A DNA stretch of 6,122 nt from Ktedonobacter racemifer (GTDB taxonomy: Bacteria; Chloroflexota; DTOL01; JACQYG01): the NCBI GenBank assembly GCA_020723545.1, contig DYIS01000164.1, forward strand, positions 1-6,122, read 5' to 3'. The position numbers and the translations under genes are program-made. Positions 1 to 5,925 of the stretch are shown here, in pieces. Numbering within the stretch: the stretch's first letter is position 1; every line of letters begins with the position of its first letter. The notes beneath the pieces are model-generated. The model saw only the letters and a program-made list of their open reading frames with translations. It was not told the origin of the DNA and made no database searches.

Positions 1-31
1 AGGCACCCGTGTGCGGGGGCTGGCAAGTAGC

Positions 32-60
32 TTGACGGGCAGACAGCAAACGCGTACAAT
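32..60 (+). promoter_or_regulatory. Sigma70-type promoter of the transporter operon
   Basis: TTGACG at 32-37 (5/6 to TTGACA) and TACAAT at 55-60 (5/6 to TATAAT) are separated by exactly 17 bp, the optimal spacing for a housekeeping sigma factor. Transcription would start near 66-68, giving a leader of about 143 nt before the ATG at 210. It is the only strong promoter-like pair I see before the operon, and it points towards it. A direct-repeat copy (59-74) overlaps the predicted start site, so repression at this point is plausible. This is a consensus match only, with no experimental support. Confidence 0.7.
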
Positions 61-74
61 GGATGCAACGGCAG
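59..74 (+). repeat. Direct repeat copy 1, candidate operator at the transcription start
   Basis: ATGGATGCAACGGCAG matches 14 of 16 bases with the copy at 152-167 (ATGGATGCAGGGGCAG). It begins inside the -10 hexamer and covers the predicted start site, where a bound repressor would block initiation. A degenerate third copy of the core, ATAGATGC, lies at 124-131. The repeat is seen directly; the operator role is inference, and no regulator gene is in the window. Confidence 0.4.
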
Positions 75-133
75 TCTCCAGGTGCCCTCGTTGGTACATA
101 AGTAAGAGGGGGTGGTCAAGCGGATAGATGCGT

Positions 134-147
134 GGTAACGTGTTTCC
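134..147. promoter_or_regulatory. Imperfect inverted repeat in the leader
   Basis: GGTAAC (134-139) and GTTTCC (142-147) form 6-bp arms with a 2-bp spacer and one mismatch. The size and near-symmetry would suit a small dimeric helix-turn-helix regulator downstream of the promoter. Short imperfect repeats like this also arise by chance, so this is a weak candidate only. Confidence 0.2.
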
Positions 148-164
148 CCTGATGGATGCAGGGG
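146..164 (+). other. Small leader hairpin (CCCCT/AGGGG)
   Basis: CCCCT at 146-150 pairs with AGGGG at 160-164 around a 9-nt loop. The loop carries most of the ATGGATGCA core of the second direct-repeat copy. A GC-rich 5-bp stem is marginal alone, but it stands 6 nt before a stronger hairpin (171-186), so the leader RNA may be structured. No run of T follows, so it is not an intrinsic terminator. Confidence 0.3.
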
Positions 165-167
165 CAG
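152..167 (+). repeat. Direct repeat copy 2 in the leader
   Basis: ATGGATGCAGGGGCAG is the partner of the copy at 59-74, 93 bp downstream (close to nine helical turns). The shared parts are ATGGATGCA and GGCAG, differing only in the two bases between them. The same-face spacing would permit cooperative or looped binding of a regulator; that role is inferred. Confidence 0.4.
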
Positions 168-170
168 ATT

Positions 171-186
171 GCCCGCGATAGCGGGC
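171..186 (+). other. Hairpin just upstream of the first ribosome binding site
   Basis: GCCCGC (171-176) and GCGGGC (181-186) are perfect 6-bp arms around a GATA loop. The stem ends 7 nt before the Shine-Dalgarno GGAAAGGAG (194-202) of the solute-binding protein gene. It could protect the 5' part of the transcript or modulate ribosome access. There is no T-run, so it is not a terminator. I recognise no known riboswitch or T-box fold in the 67-209 leader. Confidence 0.4.
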
Positions 187-209
187 CAAACCTGGAAAGG
201 AGTTAGACG

Positions 210-1427
210 ATGAAAGTCTACCGAGTGCTTGCGTTCCTCCTGACCGTGACCCTGTTGGCGTCCCTGGGCGCCGCCTGCGGGCCCACGCCCGTCCCGCCCA
301 CCGCCACGCCTAAGCCGGCGGGGCCCACGGCCACACCGGTGCCTCCCACGCCCACGCCTGTGCCGGCCCCCACCAGGCTCACCTTCGTGGACACCAACTC
401 CGGGGCCAACTTCCAGTGGTTCTTCAAGACCATCGTCCTTCCCGCCGTCAAGAAAGACATCGGGCTGGACATTGACTACGTGGTCTCCAGCGGCGCCGAG
501 ACCATGCAGCGCATGAAGGCCTGGACTCCCGGCAAGGGCGATGCCCACGTGCTCTTCCTCAAACCTAAGGACATCGCCGACATGGTGCAGCAGGGGATCA
601 AGCTGGAGACCCTCTCGCCGGACAAGGCTAAGGACATCCCCAACATCGCCAAGAACCGCCAGGACTACCTGGACACGGCCCAAGGCGTGAAGATCGGCGG
701 CAAGGGCGCCCTCTTCTGGAGGAGCCAGTACGCCATGATCTATAACTCGGTCAAGATCACCAACCCGCCCAAGTCCTGGAAGGAGATGTACGAGCGGCGG
801 AACGAGTGGAAGGGTCACGTCGGCTGGATCCGGCCCGATGCCAAGTCCAGCTCTGGTCGTGCCCTGCCCTACGGCTTCCTGAACGCCTTCGGCGTGGACA
901 TGACCAAGTCCATCACCGACGTCATGGCCACGAAGGAGTGGGGCGATGCCTGGACCAAGTTGGAGGACCTGACCAAGAACTACGCCGTCCGGCCCATTGC
1001 CGCCGAGCCCACCAACCTCTTCGAGCAGTTCAAGGCTGGCGACGCCTGGATCAGCATCTACGCCATGGACTTCTCGCTGTGGTCCCGCAGTCAGGGGACG
1101 ATGCCGCCGGAGGTCAAGGCCGGCTTCTTCGCCGAGGGCATCACCGAAGGCGCCGACGGCTACCTCTCCGTGCCGGTGGACATCCCGGCCGAGTACAAGC
1201 CGGTGGTCTACAAGCTGATCAACTACCTGTTGGGCGACGACATCCAGATCAAGATGGTCACCACCATGTGGCAGTACCCTGGCACCGAGATCTGGGACAA
1301 GATCCCCAAGGAGGTCTGGGACGTCATCCCACCCTGGAGCCAGATGGAGAAGGGCCGCGTGCGCATGACCAACAAGGGGGTCATCGACTATATCCAGAAG
1401 GAAGGCCCCAAGCGGTTGGTGAAGTAG
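210..1427 (+). CDS. ABC transporter solute-binding lipoprotein (extracellular family 1-like)
   Basis: This is the ligand-capturing component of the importer encoded by the next three genes, predicted to be anchored outside the membrane by a lipid on Cys23. Residues 1-22 form a signal peptide (Lys2, Arg5, then a hydrophobic stretch). The cleavage region LGAAC has Gly at -3, so the lipobox is slightly off consensus. Residues 24-55 are a Pro/Thr-rich spacer of PTP and TATP units that holds the domain away from the membrane. The binding domain runs from about 57 to 405; YAMIYNS (174-180) followed by PPKSW (186-190) is typical of PotD/AfuA/YnjB-like binding proteins. The start is fixed by GGAAAGGAG at 194-202, 7 nt before the ATG. 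The length is normal for the family once the linker is allowed for. The ligand is unknown; the aromatic-rich sequence (many Trp and Tyr) fits a polar or sugar-like ligand but does not prove it. Confidence 0.9.
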   Translation: MKVYRVLAFLLTVTLLASLGAACGPTPVPPTATPKPAGPTATPVPPTPTPVPAPTRLTFVDTNSGANFQWFFKTIVLPAVKKDIGLDIDYVVSSGAETMQRMKAWTPGKGDAHVLFLKPKDIADMVQQGIKLETLSPDKAKDIPNIAKNRQDYLDTAQGVKIGGKGALFWRSQYAMIYNSVKITNPPKSWKEMYERRNEWKGHVGWIRPDAKSSSGRALPYGFLNAFGVDMTKSITDVMATKEWGDAWTKLEDLTKNYAVRPIAAEPTNLFEQFKAGDAWISIYAMDFSLWSRSQGTMPPEVKAGFFAEGITEGADGYLSVPVDIPAEYKPVVYKLINYLLGDDIQIKMVTTMWQYPGTEIWDKIPKEVWDVIPPWSQMEKGRVRMTNKGVIDYIQKEGPKRLVK

Positions 1428-1510
1428 CTGGTAGATTGGCAGGTAAGTAGACTGGTAGATGGGTACCCCTCATCTACCAGTCTGCCAATTCACCCGTCTA
1501 CCCGCTACGA
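1428..1510. repeat. Octamer-periodic palindromic repeat forming a long intergenic hairpin
   Basis: Nearly the whole gap between the binding-protein gene and the first permease gene is one structured repeat. A perfect 12-bp stem (GACTGGTAGATG 1450-1461 with CATCTACCAGTC 1471-1482) closes a 9-nt loop. It extends by 7 more pairs (ATTGGCA 1435-1441 with TGCCAAT 1483-1489) across an 8-nt bulge at 1442-1449. The left half reads as octamers: GGTAGATT, GGCAGGTA, AGTAGACT, GGTAGATG. The right half reads as complementary-sense octamers: CATCTACC, AGTCTGCC, AATTCACC, CGTCTACC. The bulge is exactly one octamer. No T-tract follows, so a terminator is unlikely. By analogy with hairpins after binding-protein genes in other operons, it may protect the upstream mRNA and keep binding-protein levels above permease levels; that role is inferred. 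Confidence 0.85.
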
Positions 1511-1517
1511 GGATGGA

Positions 1518-2366
1518 ATGAACAGTTTCTGGCATAAGCAGCGTGAAGGCCTGATTACGCTTGTGCTGCTCTCCCCTGGCCTGGCCGGTTTCTTTGGCCT
1601 TTTCTTTTATCCTATGCTCCTCACCGTAATCCTCAGCTTCCGGCCCGAGGGACGGGAGGTGGGGTGGACGCTGGCACACTATGCCCGCTTCCTGGGAGAC
1701 CCGGCCTTCCGGGACGTCCTGGGCCTGACCTTCTCTCTGGCCGTGGGGGCTACGGTTTTCTCTGTGCTCCTCAGCTTGCCCCTGGCCCTGGTGCTGCGGG
1801 AGAAGCCCAAGGGGAACCGCCTCTTTCGACTGTCCATTCTCTTGCCCATGATGATGCCCCACCTGATCAGCGCCCTGGGGCTTTTGCTCTTCTGGAGCAA
1901 GCGCGGCTGGGCCAATCTGTTCCTGCTCACCGTCCTGCCTTTTCTAAAGGAGCCGGTGGCCGTCAACTATACCATCCCCGGCCTCATTCTCTTTTACGTC
2001 TGGCTCTTCTACCCGTACACCTGCCTGACCACTCTCGCCAGCCTGGAGGCCTTGGATCGCAGCATTGAGGAGGCGGCGGAGGTGGCGGGGGCCAACCGCC
2101 TGCGGGTGCTCTGGCACATTGTCCTGCCCCTGATCCGGCCGGGCGTGCTGGCCGGCTCGGTGCTCACCTTCATGATGGCCTTTGGGGCCTTCAGCGTGCC
2201 CCTGGTCACCGGCGGCAACTACCGGCCCCTCTCCGTGCAAATCTTCACCCAGGCCACACTCTACCTGGAGTGGTCGGCGGCCAGCGCCATGGCCGTGGTC
2301 ATGGCCATGGCCCAGGTTACCTTCCTGACGATTTACATGCGCGTCTTGAGGAGGCCCATCGCGTGA
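1518..2366 (+). CDS. ABC transporter permease, first subunit (PotB-like, binding-protein-dependent type)
   Basis: This is one of two inner-membrane subunits forming the transport channel. The 282-residue protein has about six membrane segments, near residues 12-34, 70-94, 105-126, 150-176, 206-232 and 255-275. The cytoplasmic loop that couples to the ATPase (EAA motif) is clear at 185-209: EAAEVAGA, then IVLPLIRPG with the conserved Gly191 and the LP..PG ending. The usual family length is 270-300, so it is complete. The ATG at 1518 follows GAGG at 1509-1512 with a 5-nt spacing, just beyond the octamer palindrome. Its stop overlaps the next permease start by one base. It resembles the PotB/AfuB/YnjC type more than CUT1 sugar permeases, but subfamily assignment by eye is uncertain. 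Confidence 0.9.
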   Translation: MNSFWHKQREGLITLVLLSPGLAGFFGLFFYPMLLTVILSFRPEGREVGWTLAHYARFLGDPAFRDVLGLTFSLAVGATVFSVLLSLPLALVLREKPKGNRLFRLSILLPMMMPHLISALGLLLFWSKRGWANLFLLTVLPFLKEPVAVNYTIPGLILFYVWLFYPYTCLTTLASLEALDRSIEEAAEVAGANRLRVLWHIVLPLIRPGVLAGSVLTFMMAFGAFSVPLVTGGNYRPLSVQIFTQATLYLEWSAASAMAVVMAMAQVTFLTIYMRVLRRPIA

Positions 2367-3211
2367 TGTGTGCCATGACCCTTGTCCGCCAATATGCCCG
2401 CTCCGTCCTGAGCGCCAAGACGCTGCTGGTCTATTCCTTCCTGCTGGGTTTTTTGCTGTACATGGTCACGCCCTTTCTGATCATCTTCTTTAACTCCTTT
2501 GGAAAGGGCTGGTACGGCATGCGCTGGCTGCCCCAGGAGTGGACGCTGAACTGGTACCAGTGGGCCATCGAAGTGGCCGATATCCCGGAGATCATGAAGA
2601 ACACGCTGGTCATCGCCGGGATCGCCGTAGTCATCAGCACACTCATTGCCCTGCCCACAGGCTGGGCCCTAGGACGGCGGCACATCCCTGGTAAGGAGTT
2701 GCTCACGGCGCTTATCCTGCTGCCGCGCATGATCCCGGCCATCACCTTTGCCCTGGGCGTGGCCAAGATCTTCTACGGCCTACACCTGGTGGACACCTTC
2801 CTGGGCGTGGCCCTGGCTCACGTGGCCCTGGCCGCCCCCTATGCCATCCTGGTGCTCTCCGCCACCTTCGAAAGCCTGGACGAGCGGGTACTGGAGGCCA
2901 GCGCCGTCTGCGGGGCCAGCCCGGCCCAGGGCTTCTTCTACGTCATCCTGCCCCTCATCCTGCCCGGCATCCTGTCGTCCATTATCTTCACGTTTACCAC
3001 TTCGTACAACGAATTCACCATGACCCTGATGACCTACGGCCCGCACACAGTGACGCTGCCGGTGCGCACCTACCTGGCCGTGGGCGAGGGCTACTGGGAG
3101 GTGAGTTCGGCCATGGCCGTGATCCTGATCATCCCGTCGCTGTTCATCCTGTTCCTGATCCAGCGGCAGTTGCAGCCGGAGAAGTTGGTGGGCGGGTTCA
3201 AGGGAGTATAG
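2366..3211 (+). CDS. ABC transporter permease, second subunit (PotC-like)
   Basis: This is the partner membrane subunit; with the preceding permease it would form the heterodimeric channel. From the ATG at 2366 the product has 281 residues, nearly the same size as its partner. Membrane segments lie near 19-42, 80-102, 112-136, 143-167, 195-212 and 246-266. The EAA loop is at 177-201: EASAVCGAS, then ILPLILPG, with Gly183 and the LP..PG signature. The ATG at 2366 shares its A with the previous stop (TGATG), implying translational coupling. GAGGAGG at 2348-2354 lies 11 nt before this ATG and 8 nt before an in-frame GTG at 2363, which would add one residue and is a real alternative. An open frame continues upstream to 2270, but that part reads inside the first permease gene and is not membrane-like, so it was not used. 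Confidence 0.88.
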   Translation: MCAMTLVRQYARSVLSAKTLLVYSFLLGFLLYMVTPFLIIFFNSFGKGWYGMRWLPQEWTLNWYQWAIEVADIPEIMKNTLVIAGIAVVISTLIALPTGWALGRRHIPGKELLTALILLPRMIPAITFALGVAKIFYGLHLVDTFLGVALAHVALAAPYAILVLSATFESLDERVLEASAVCGASPAQGFFYVILPLILPGILSSIIFTFTTSYNEFTMTLMTYGPHTVTLPVRTYLAVGEGYWEVSSAMAVILIIPSLFILFLIQRQLQPEKLVGGFKGV

Positions 3212-3213
3212 AG

Positions 3214-4293
3214 ATGTCCGACTACATGATCGAGTTCGTCAATGTCACCAAGCGCTACGGTGATATCGTGGCCAACGAACACATCACCTTGCAGATCAAG
3301 CGCGGGGAGTTGATGACCCTGCTGGGACCATCCGGCTGCGGCAAGACCACGGCCCTGCGCTGTCTCACCGGGCACAACCACCCGGATGAAGGGCGCATCT
3401 TCATTGACGGTCAGGATGTCACCGACCTGCCCACGTACAAACGCAACCTGGGCATGGTCTTCCAGAACTTCGCCCTCTTCCCGCACATGACCGCCTTCGA
3501 GAACGTGGAGTTCCCCCTGCGCATTCGGGGCCTCTCGCAGAGCGAACGGCGGGAGAAGGTGGTGGAGGCTTTGAAGCTGGTGCGGCTGGAGGGCTACGGC
3601 AGCCACTTCCCCAGGCAGCTCTCTGGCGGCCAGCAGCAACGCATCGGGCTGGCGCGGGCCCTGGTCTATCGCCCCTCGGTGCTGCTCCTGGACGAGCCGC
3701 TCTCCAACCTGGACGCCAAGCTGCGGGAGGAGATGCGCTTCGAGATCAAAGACCTCCAGGTGCGCCTGGGCATCACCGCCGTCTACGTCACCCACGACCA
3801 GGAGGAGGCCCTGGCCCTCTCCGACCGGGTGGCCATCATGAACAAGGGCCGCATCGAGCAGGTGGGCACGCCGGAGGAGATCTACGAGCGCCCCGGCTCC
3901 CAGTTCGTGGCCGACTTTATTGGCCTCTCCAACTTTCTCGAGGGCACGGTGACGGCGGTAGAGGGCGAGACGACGTACCTGGCGGTGGACAACCTGTCCC
4001 TCGGCCTGGCTACGACGGCAGGGGCACGGGTGGGCCAACGGGTGCTGGCCTTCGTGCGGCCCAACGAGGTGGAACTGGCCGCGCCGGGGACCATGAGCGG
4101 CCCTGAGGTCCTGGAAGGCGTGGTGGAGAAGATGACCTACCTGGGCGACAAGGTGGACTATCGCCTGCGCCTGGGCGACCGGTTAATGCTCCGGGTGCAA
4201 TCTGGAGGGACGGTGCGCTTCAAGGCTGGCGAGCGGGTGGCGGTGAGACTGCCGATGGAGCGCTGCCGGGTGATCGGCGGAGGAAAGGCGTGA
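3214..4293 (+). CDS. ABC transporter ATP-binding protein with C-terminal TOBE region (PotA/MalK-like)
   Basis: This cytoplasmic ATPase drives the importer and should act as a dimer on the two EAA loops. All nucleotide-binding motifs are intact: A-loop Tyr15, Walker A GPSGCGKTT (38-46), Q-loop Gln84 in VFQNFALFP, signature LSGGQQQR (136-143), Walker B VLLLDEP (156-162), D-loop SNLD (164-167) and switch His194 in YVTHDQ. Residues from about 240 to 359 form the accessory part seen in PotA, MalK and FbpC; VLAFVRPNEVEL (277-288) is typical of a TOBE fold, which can sense ligands or regulators. The 359-residue length is normal. AGGGAG at 3201-3206, 7 nt before the ATG, is the ribosome binding site. 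The start is only 2 nt after the permease stop. The family is certain; the substrate is not. Confidence 0.95.
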   Translation: MSDYMIEFVNVTKRYGDIVANEHITLQIKRGELMTLLGPSGCGKTTALRCLTGHNHPDEGRIFIDGQDVTDLPTYKRNLGMVFQNFALFPHMTAFENVEFPLRIRGLSQSERREKVVEALKLVRLEGYGSHFPRQLSGGQQQRIGLARALVYRPSVLLLDEPLSNLDAKLREEMRFEIKDLQVRLGITAVYVTHDQEEALALSDRVAIMNKGRIEQVGTPEEIYERPGSQFVADFIGLSNFLEGTVTAVEGETTYLAVDNLSLGLATTAGARVGQRVLAFVRPNEVELAAPGTMSGPEVLEGVVEKMTYLGDKVDYRLRLGDRLMLRVQSGGTVRFKAGERVAVRLPMERCRVIGGGKA

Positions 4294-5108
4294 AATACGG
4301 CGCCTGCACCTGGATCTTCGGCGACGAGCCTTTGGAGGATACGACGGCGCGGCTGGCTGCCCAGGGCTATGACGGCGTGGAGTTGTTGGGCGATCTGGCG
4401 CGCTACCCGCCCCATCGCCTGCGCCGCGCCCTGGCCGCCCAGGGGCTGGCCGTCCTCTCCATCACCCCGTCCAACCAGGACCTGGCGCACCCGGACCAGG
4501 AGGTGCGTGTCCGGGCTCTGGACTACTACCAAAAGCTCCTGGAATTTGCCGTGGCCGTGGGTTGCCCTATTGTCCCCTGCCACGGGGCAGTGGGGCGAGT
4601 GTGCGCCCTCTCCACTCAGGAGGAGGAGTACGCACTCCTGGTGAACAGCCTGCAGCTACTGGCCCGCCGCGCCCAGGACCTGGGGGTGACCATTGCCCTG
4701 GAGTGCCTGAACCGCTACGAGAGCCATCTACTGAACACGGCGGCCCAGGCCCTGCGTTGTCTGGCCGACGTGGGCTCCCCGACTGCGGTCGGGGTGCTCA
4801 TGGATGCCTATCACATGAACATCGAGGAGGCCGATCCCGCCGGGGCCATCCTGGCTACGGGCAGGCATCTGGCCCTCTTCCACGCTGCCGACTCCAACCG
4901 CCAGGCAGTGGGCCGCGGCCATACCGATTTCGCCGGTCTGCTGCGGGCACTGCGGGAGATCGGCTACGATGGCAGCATCATCGTGGAGTGTACCGCCGCC
5001 GGGCCGGACCCCTTCACACCGGCCAAAGGGCCAGGCTGGCGGGAGGAGGTGGCCCGCTATACAGCGGAGTCCCTCCACCAGCTGCGGCTCCACGCGGAGG
5101 CGGTCTGA
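4290..5108 (+). CDS. TIM-barrel sugar isomerase/epimerase, D-tagatose/psicose 3-epimerase-like
   Basis: This is a predicted metal-dependent cytoplasmic enzyme of the AP-endonuclease-2-like (xylose isomerase-like) barrel family; 272 residues is typical. The ketose 3-epimerase active site seems complete: metal ligands and catalytic acids Glu138 (ALECLNRYE), Asp172 (MDAYHM), His198 (LFHAADSNR) and Glu233 (IVECTA), plus Glu144, His175 and Arg204. Their mutual spacing matches, from memory, that of D-tagatose and D-psicose 3-epimerases (E..6..E, D..3..H, H..6..R). The likely reaction is C3 epimerisation of a ketose or a close analogue; hydroxypyruvate isomerase- or IolI-like activity is an alternative. 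The start is GTG at 4290, overlapping the ATPase stop by 4 nt (GTGA), with GGAGG at 4279-4283, 6 nt upstream. Coupling to the importer suggests it acts on the imported compound. Confidence 0.87.
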   Translation: MKYGACTWIFGDEPLEDTTARLAAQGYDGVELLGDLARYPPHRLRRALAAQGLAVLSITPSNQDLAHPDQEVRVRALDYYQKLLEFAVAVGCPIVPCHGAVGRVCALSTQEEEYALLVNSLQLLARRAQDLGVTIALECLNRYESHLLNTAAQALRCLADVGSPTAVGVLMDAYHMNIEEADPAGAILATGRHLALFHAADSNRQAVGRGHTDFAGLLRALREIGYDGSIIVECTAAGPDPFTPAKGPGWREEVARYTAESLHQLRLHAEAV

Positions 5109-5843
5109 ATGCGCCTGCTAGTGGTGGACGTGGACGGTTGCCTGACGCCGGGAGAGGGGCGACCGCTGGACCTGGCCGTCTTGCGCCAGATCGCCCAGGC
5201 CAACCGGCGGGCCCAGGGCGGCAGGGGACCCGCCGTGACCCTGTGTACCGGGCGACAGGAACCCTACGTGGAGGTGCTGATGCAGGCCATCGGCGGCTAC
5301 CTGCCAGCCATCTACGAGAACGGCTGCGGCCTCTACTTCCCGCTGGAGTACCGTTTCCAGGAGCACCCGGCCATCACTGCGGCGATGCGCCAGGCCCTGG
5401 CGGAGACCAGGTCACTGCTGCAGGAGCGGGCGGTGGCCACCGGCAAGGGCTACTTCCAGCCCGGCAAGGAGTGCTCGCTCAGCCTCTACCCTTTGCCCGG
5501 CACCACGGTGCACGACCTGCGGCTGCTGGTGGAGGAAGCCCTGAGCGCCCGACCTACCGGCTATCAGGTCCAGGGGGCGGTCTCCTCCGTGGATGTGGTA
5601 CCCCAGGGGATGGACAAGGGTGAGGGGGTGCGCTGGCTGGCCCGGGAGACGGGCATCCCCCTGGTCGAGATGGCCGGCGTGGGCGATTCCCCCAGCGACC
5701 TGGCCTTCTTGTCGCTGGTGGGCTTCAGCGCGGCCCCGGCCAACGCCGCCGTAGAGGTGAAGGCCCGGGTGCACTACGTCTCGCCCCACGTGCACGGGCG
5801 AGGGGTGCTAGATGTCTTGCGGAAGATGCAGGGGCTTGAATGA
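5109..5843 (+). CDS. HAD-superfamily phosphatase, Cof-type (phosphoglycolate/sugar-phosphate phosphatase-like)
   Basis: This is a predicted Mg-dependent cytoplasmic phosphatase of 244 residues without a signal peptide. Motif I is DVDGCLT (7-13), with nucleophile Asp7 and acid/base Asp9; the residue usually Thr or Val is Cys11. Motif II is Thr47 in TLCTGR, motif III is Lys170 in MDKGEGVRWL, and motif IV is GVGDSPSD with Asp193 and Asp197. The cap lies between motifs II and III (about 80-165), the layout of Cof-type C2-cap enzymes such as archaeal phosphoglycolate phosphatase. Its closest relatives cannot be settled by eye. The ATG follows the epimerase stop directly (TGAATG), with GGAGG at 5096-5100, 8 nt upstream. 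It ends with tandem in-frame stops TGA-TAA. It may dephosphorylate the transported compound or a product of the epimerase; the substrate is unknown. Confidence 0.88.
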   Translation: MRLLVVDVDGCLTPGEGRPLDLAVLRQIAQANRRAQGGRGPAVTLCTGRQEPYVEVLMQAIGGYLPAIYENGCGLYFPLEYRFQEHPAITAAMRQALAETRSLLQERAVATGKGYFQPGKECSLSLYPLPGTTVHDLRLLVEEALSARPTGYQVQGAVSSVDVVPQGMDKGEGVRWLARETGIPLVEMAGVGDSPSDLAFLSLVGFSAAPANAAVEVKARVHYVSPHVHGRGVLDVLRKMQGLE

Positions 5844-5869
5844 TAAGACTTACGCAGTTCGTTGGTCGA

Positions 5870-5888
5870 GTAGGCCCACAGGTAGGCC
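5870..5888 (+). repeat. Short direct repeat GTAGGCC x2 in the gap after the operon
   Basis: GTAGGCC occurs at 5870-5876 and 5882-5888, a 12-nt period, about 40 bp upstream of the -10 element of the next gene. It could be a small operator pair but may be chance. The 5844-5942 gap otherwise shows no gene, no T-tract terminator and no strong hairpin. Confidence 0.25.
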
Positions 5889-5925
5889 GCATTGGGTCTG
5901 CTACATCGCATTACGCCACAGTTTA

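Noticed and set aside
1..30. Possible C-terminal tail of an upstream gene (a frame ending AAG-TAG at 25-30)
   Set aside because: Only nine codons are visible and nothing in them is recognisable; a stop in 30 bases proves nothing. The shared 8-mer AAGTAGCT here and at 1422-1429 is noted but could be chance.
59..127. Short leader-peptide ORF (22 codons) starting at the direct repeat
   Set aside because: Its ATG lies within the -10 region, upstream of the predicted transcription start, and has no ribosome binding site.
112..186. tRNA-like stretch (GGTGGTCAAGCGG resembles a tRNA-Ser/Leu 5' part)
   Set aside because: No acceptor stem, anticodon arm or TTCGANT T-loop can be assembled around it.
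279..374. The CCCACGCC-like repeats as a CRISPR or functional DNA repeat
   Set aside because: They encode the Pro/Thr linker of the lipoprotein in frame and vary at codon level, so a protein-level low-complexity explanation suffices.
806..1450. Plus-strand ORF (214 codons) inside the solute-binding protein gene in another frame
   Set aside because: Arg/Gly/His-rich composition with no domain; it is a frame shadow of the binding-protein gene.
1450..1482. The strong stem-loop as an intrinsic terminator
   Set aside because: There is no T-rich tract after the stem, and transcription must continue into the permease genes that complete the transporter.
2270..2365. Upstream extension of the second permease from an ATG at 2270
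   Set aside because: This part reads through the first permease in another frame, gives a His/Gly/Arg-rich non-membrane sequence and lacks a suitable Shine-Dalgarno.
3091..4038. Long minus-strand ORF (315 codons) opposite the ATPase gene
   Set aside because: It mirrors a well-defined ABC ATPase with all motifs; long antisense frames are expected in GC-rich genes with biased third positions. Its composition is low-complexity, rich in His, Gln, Glu and Leu.
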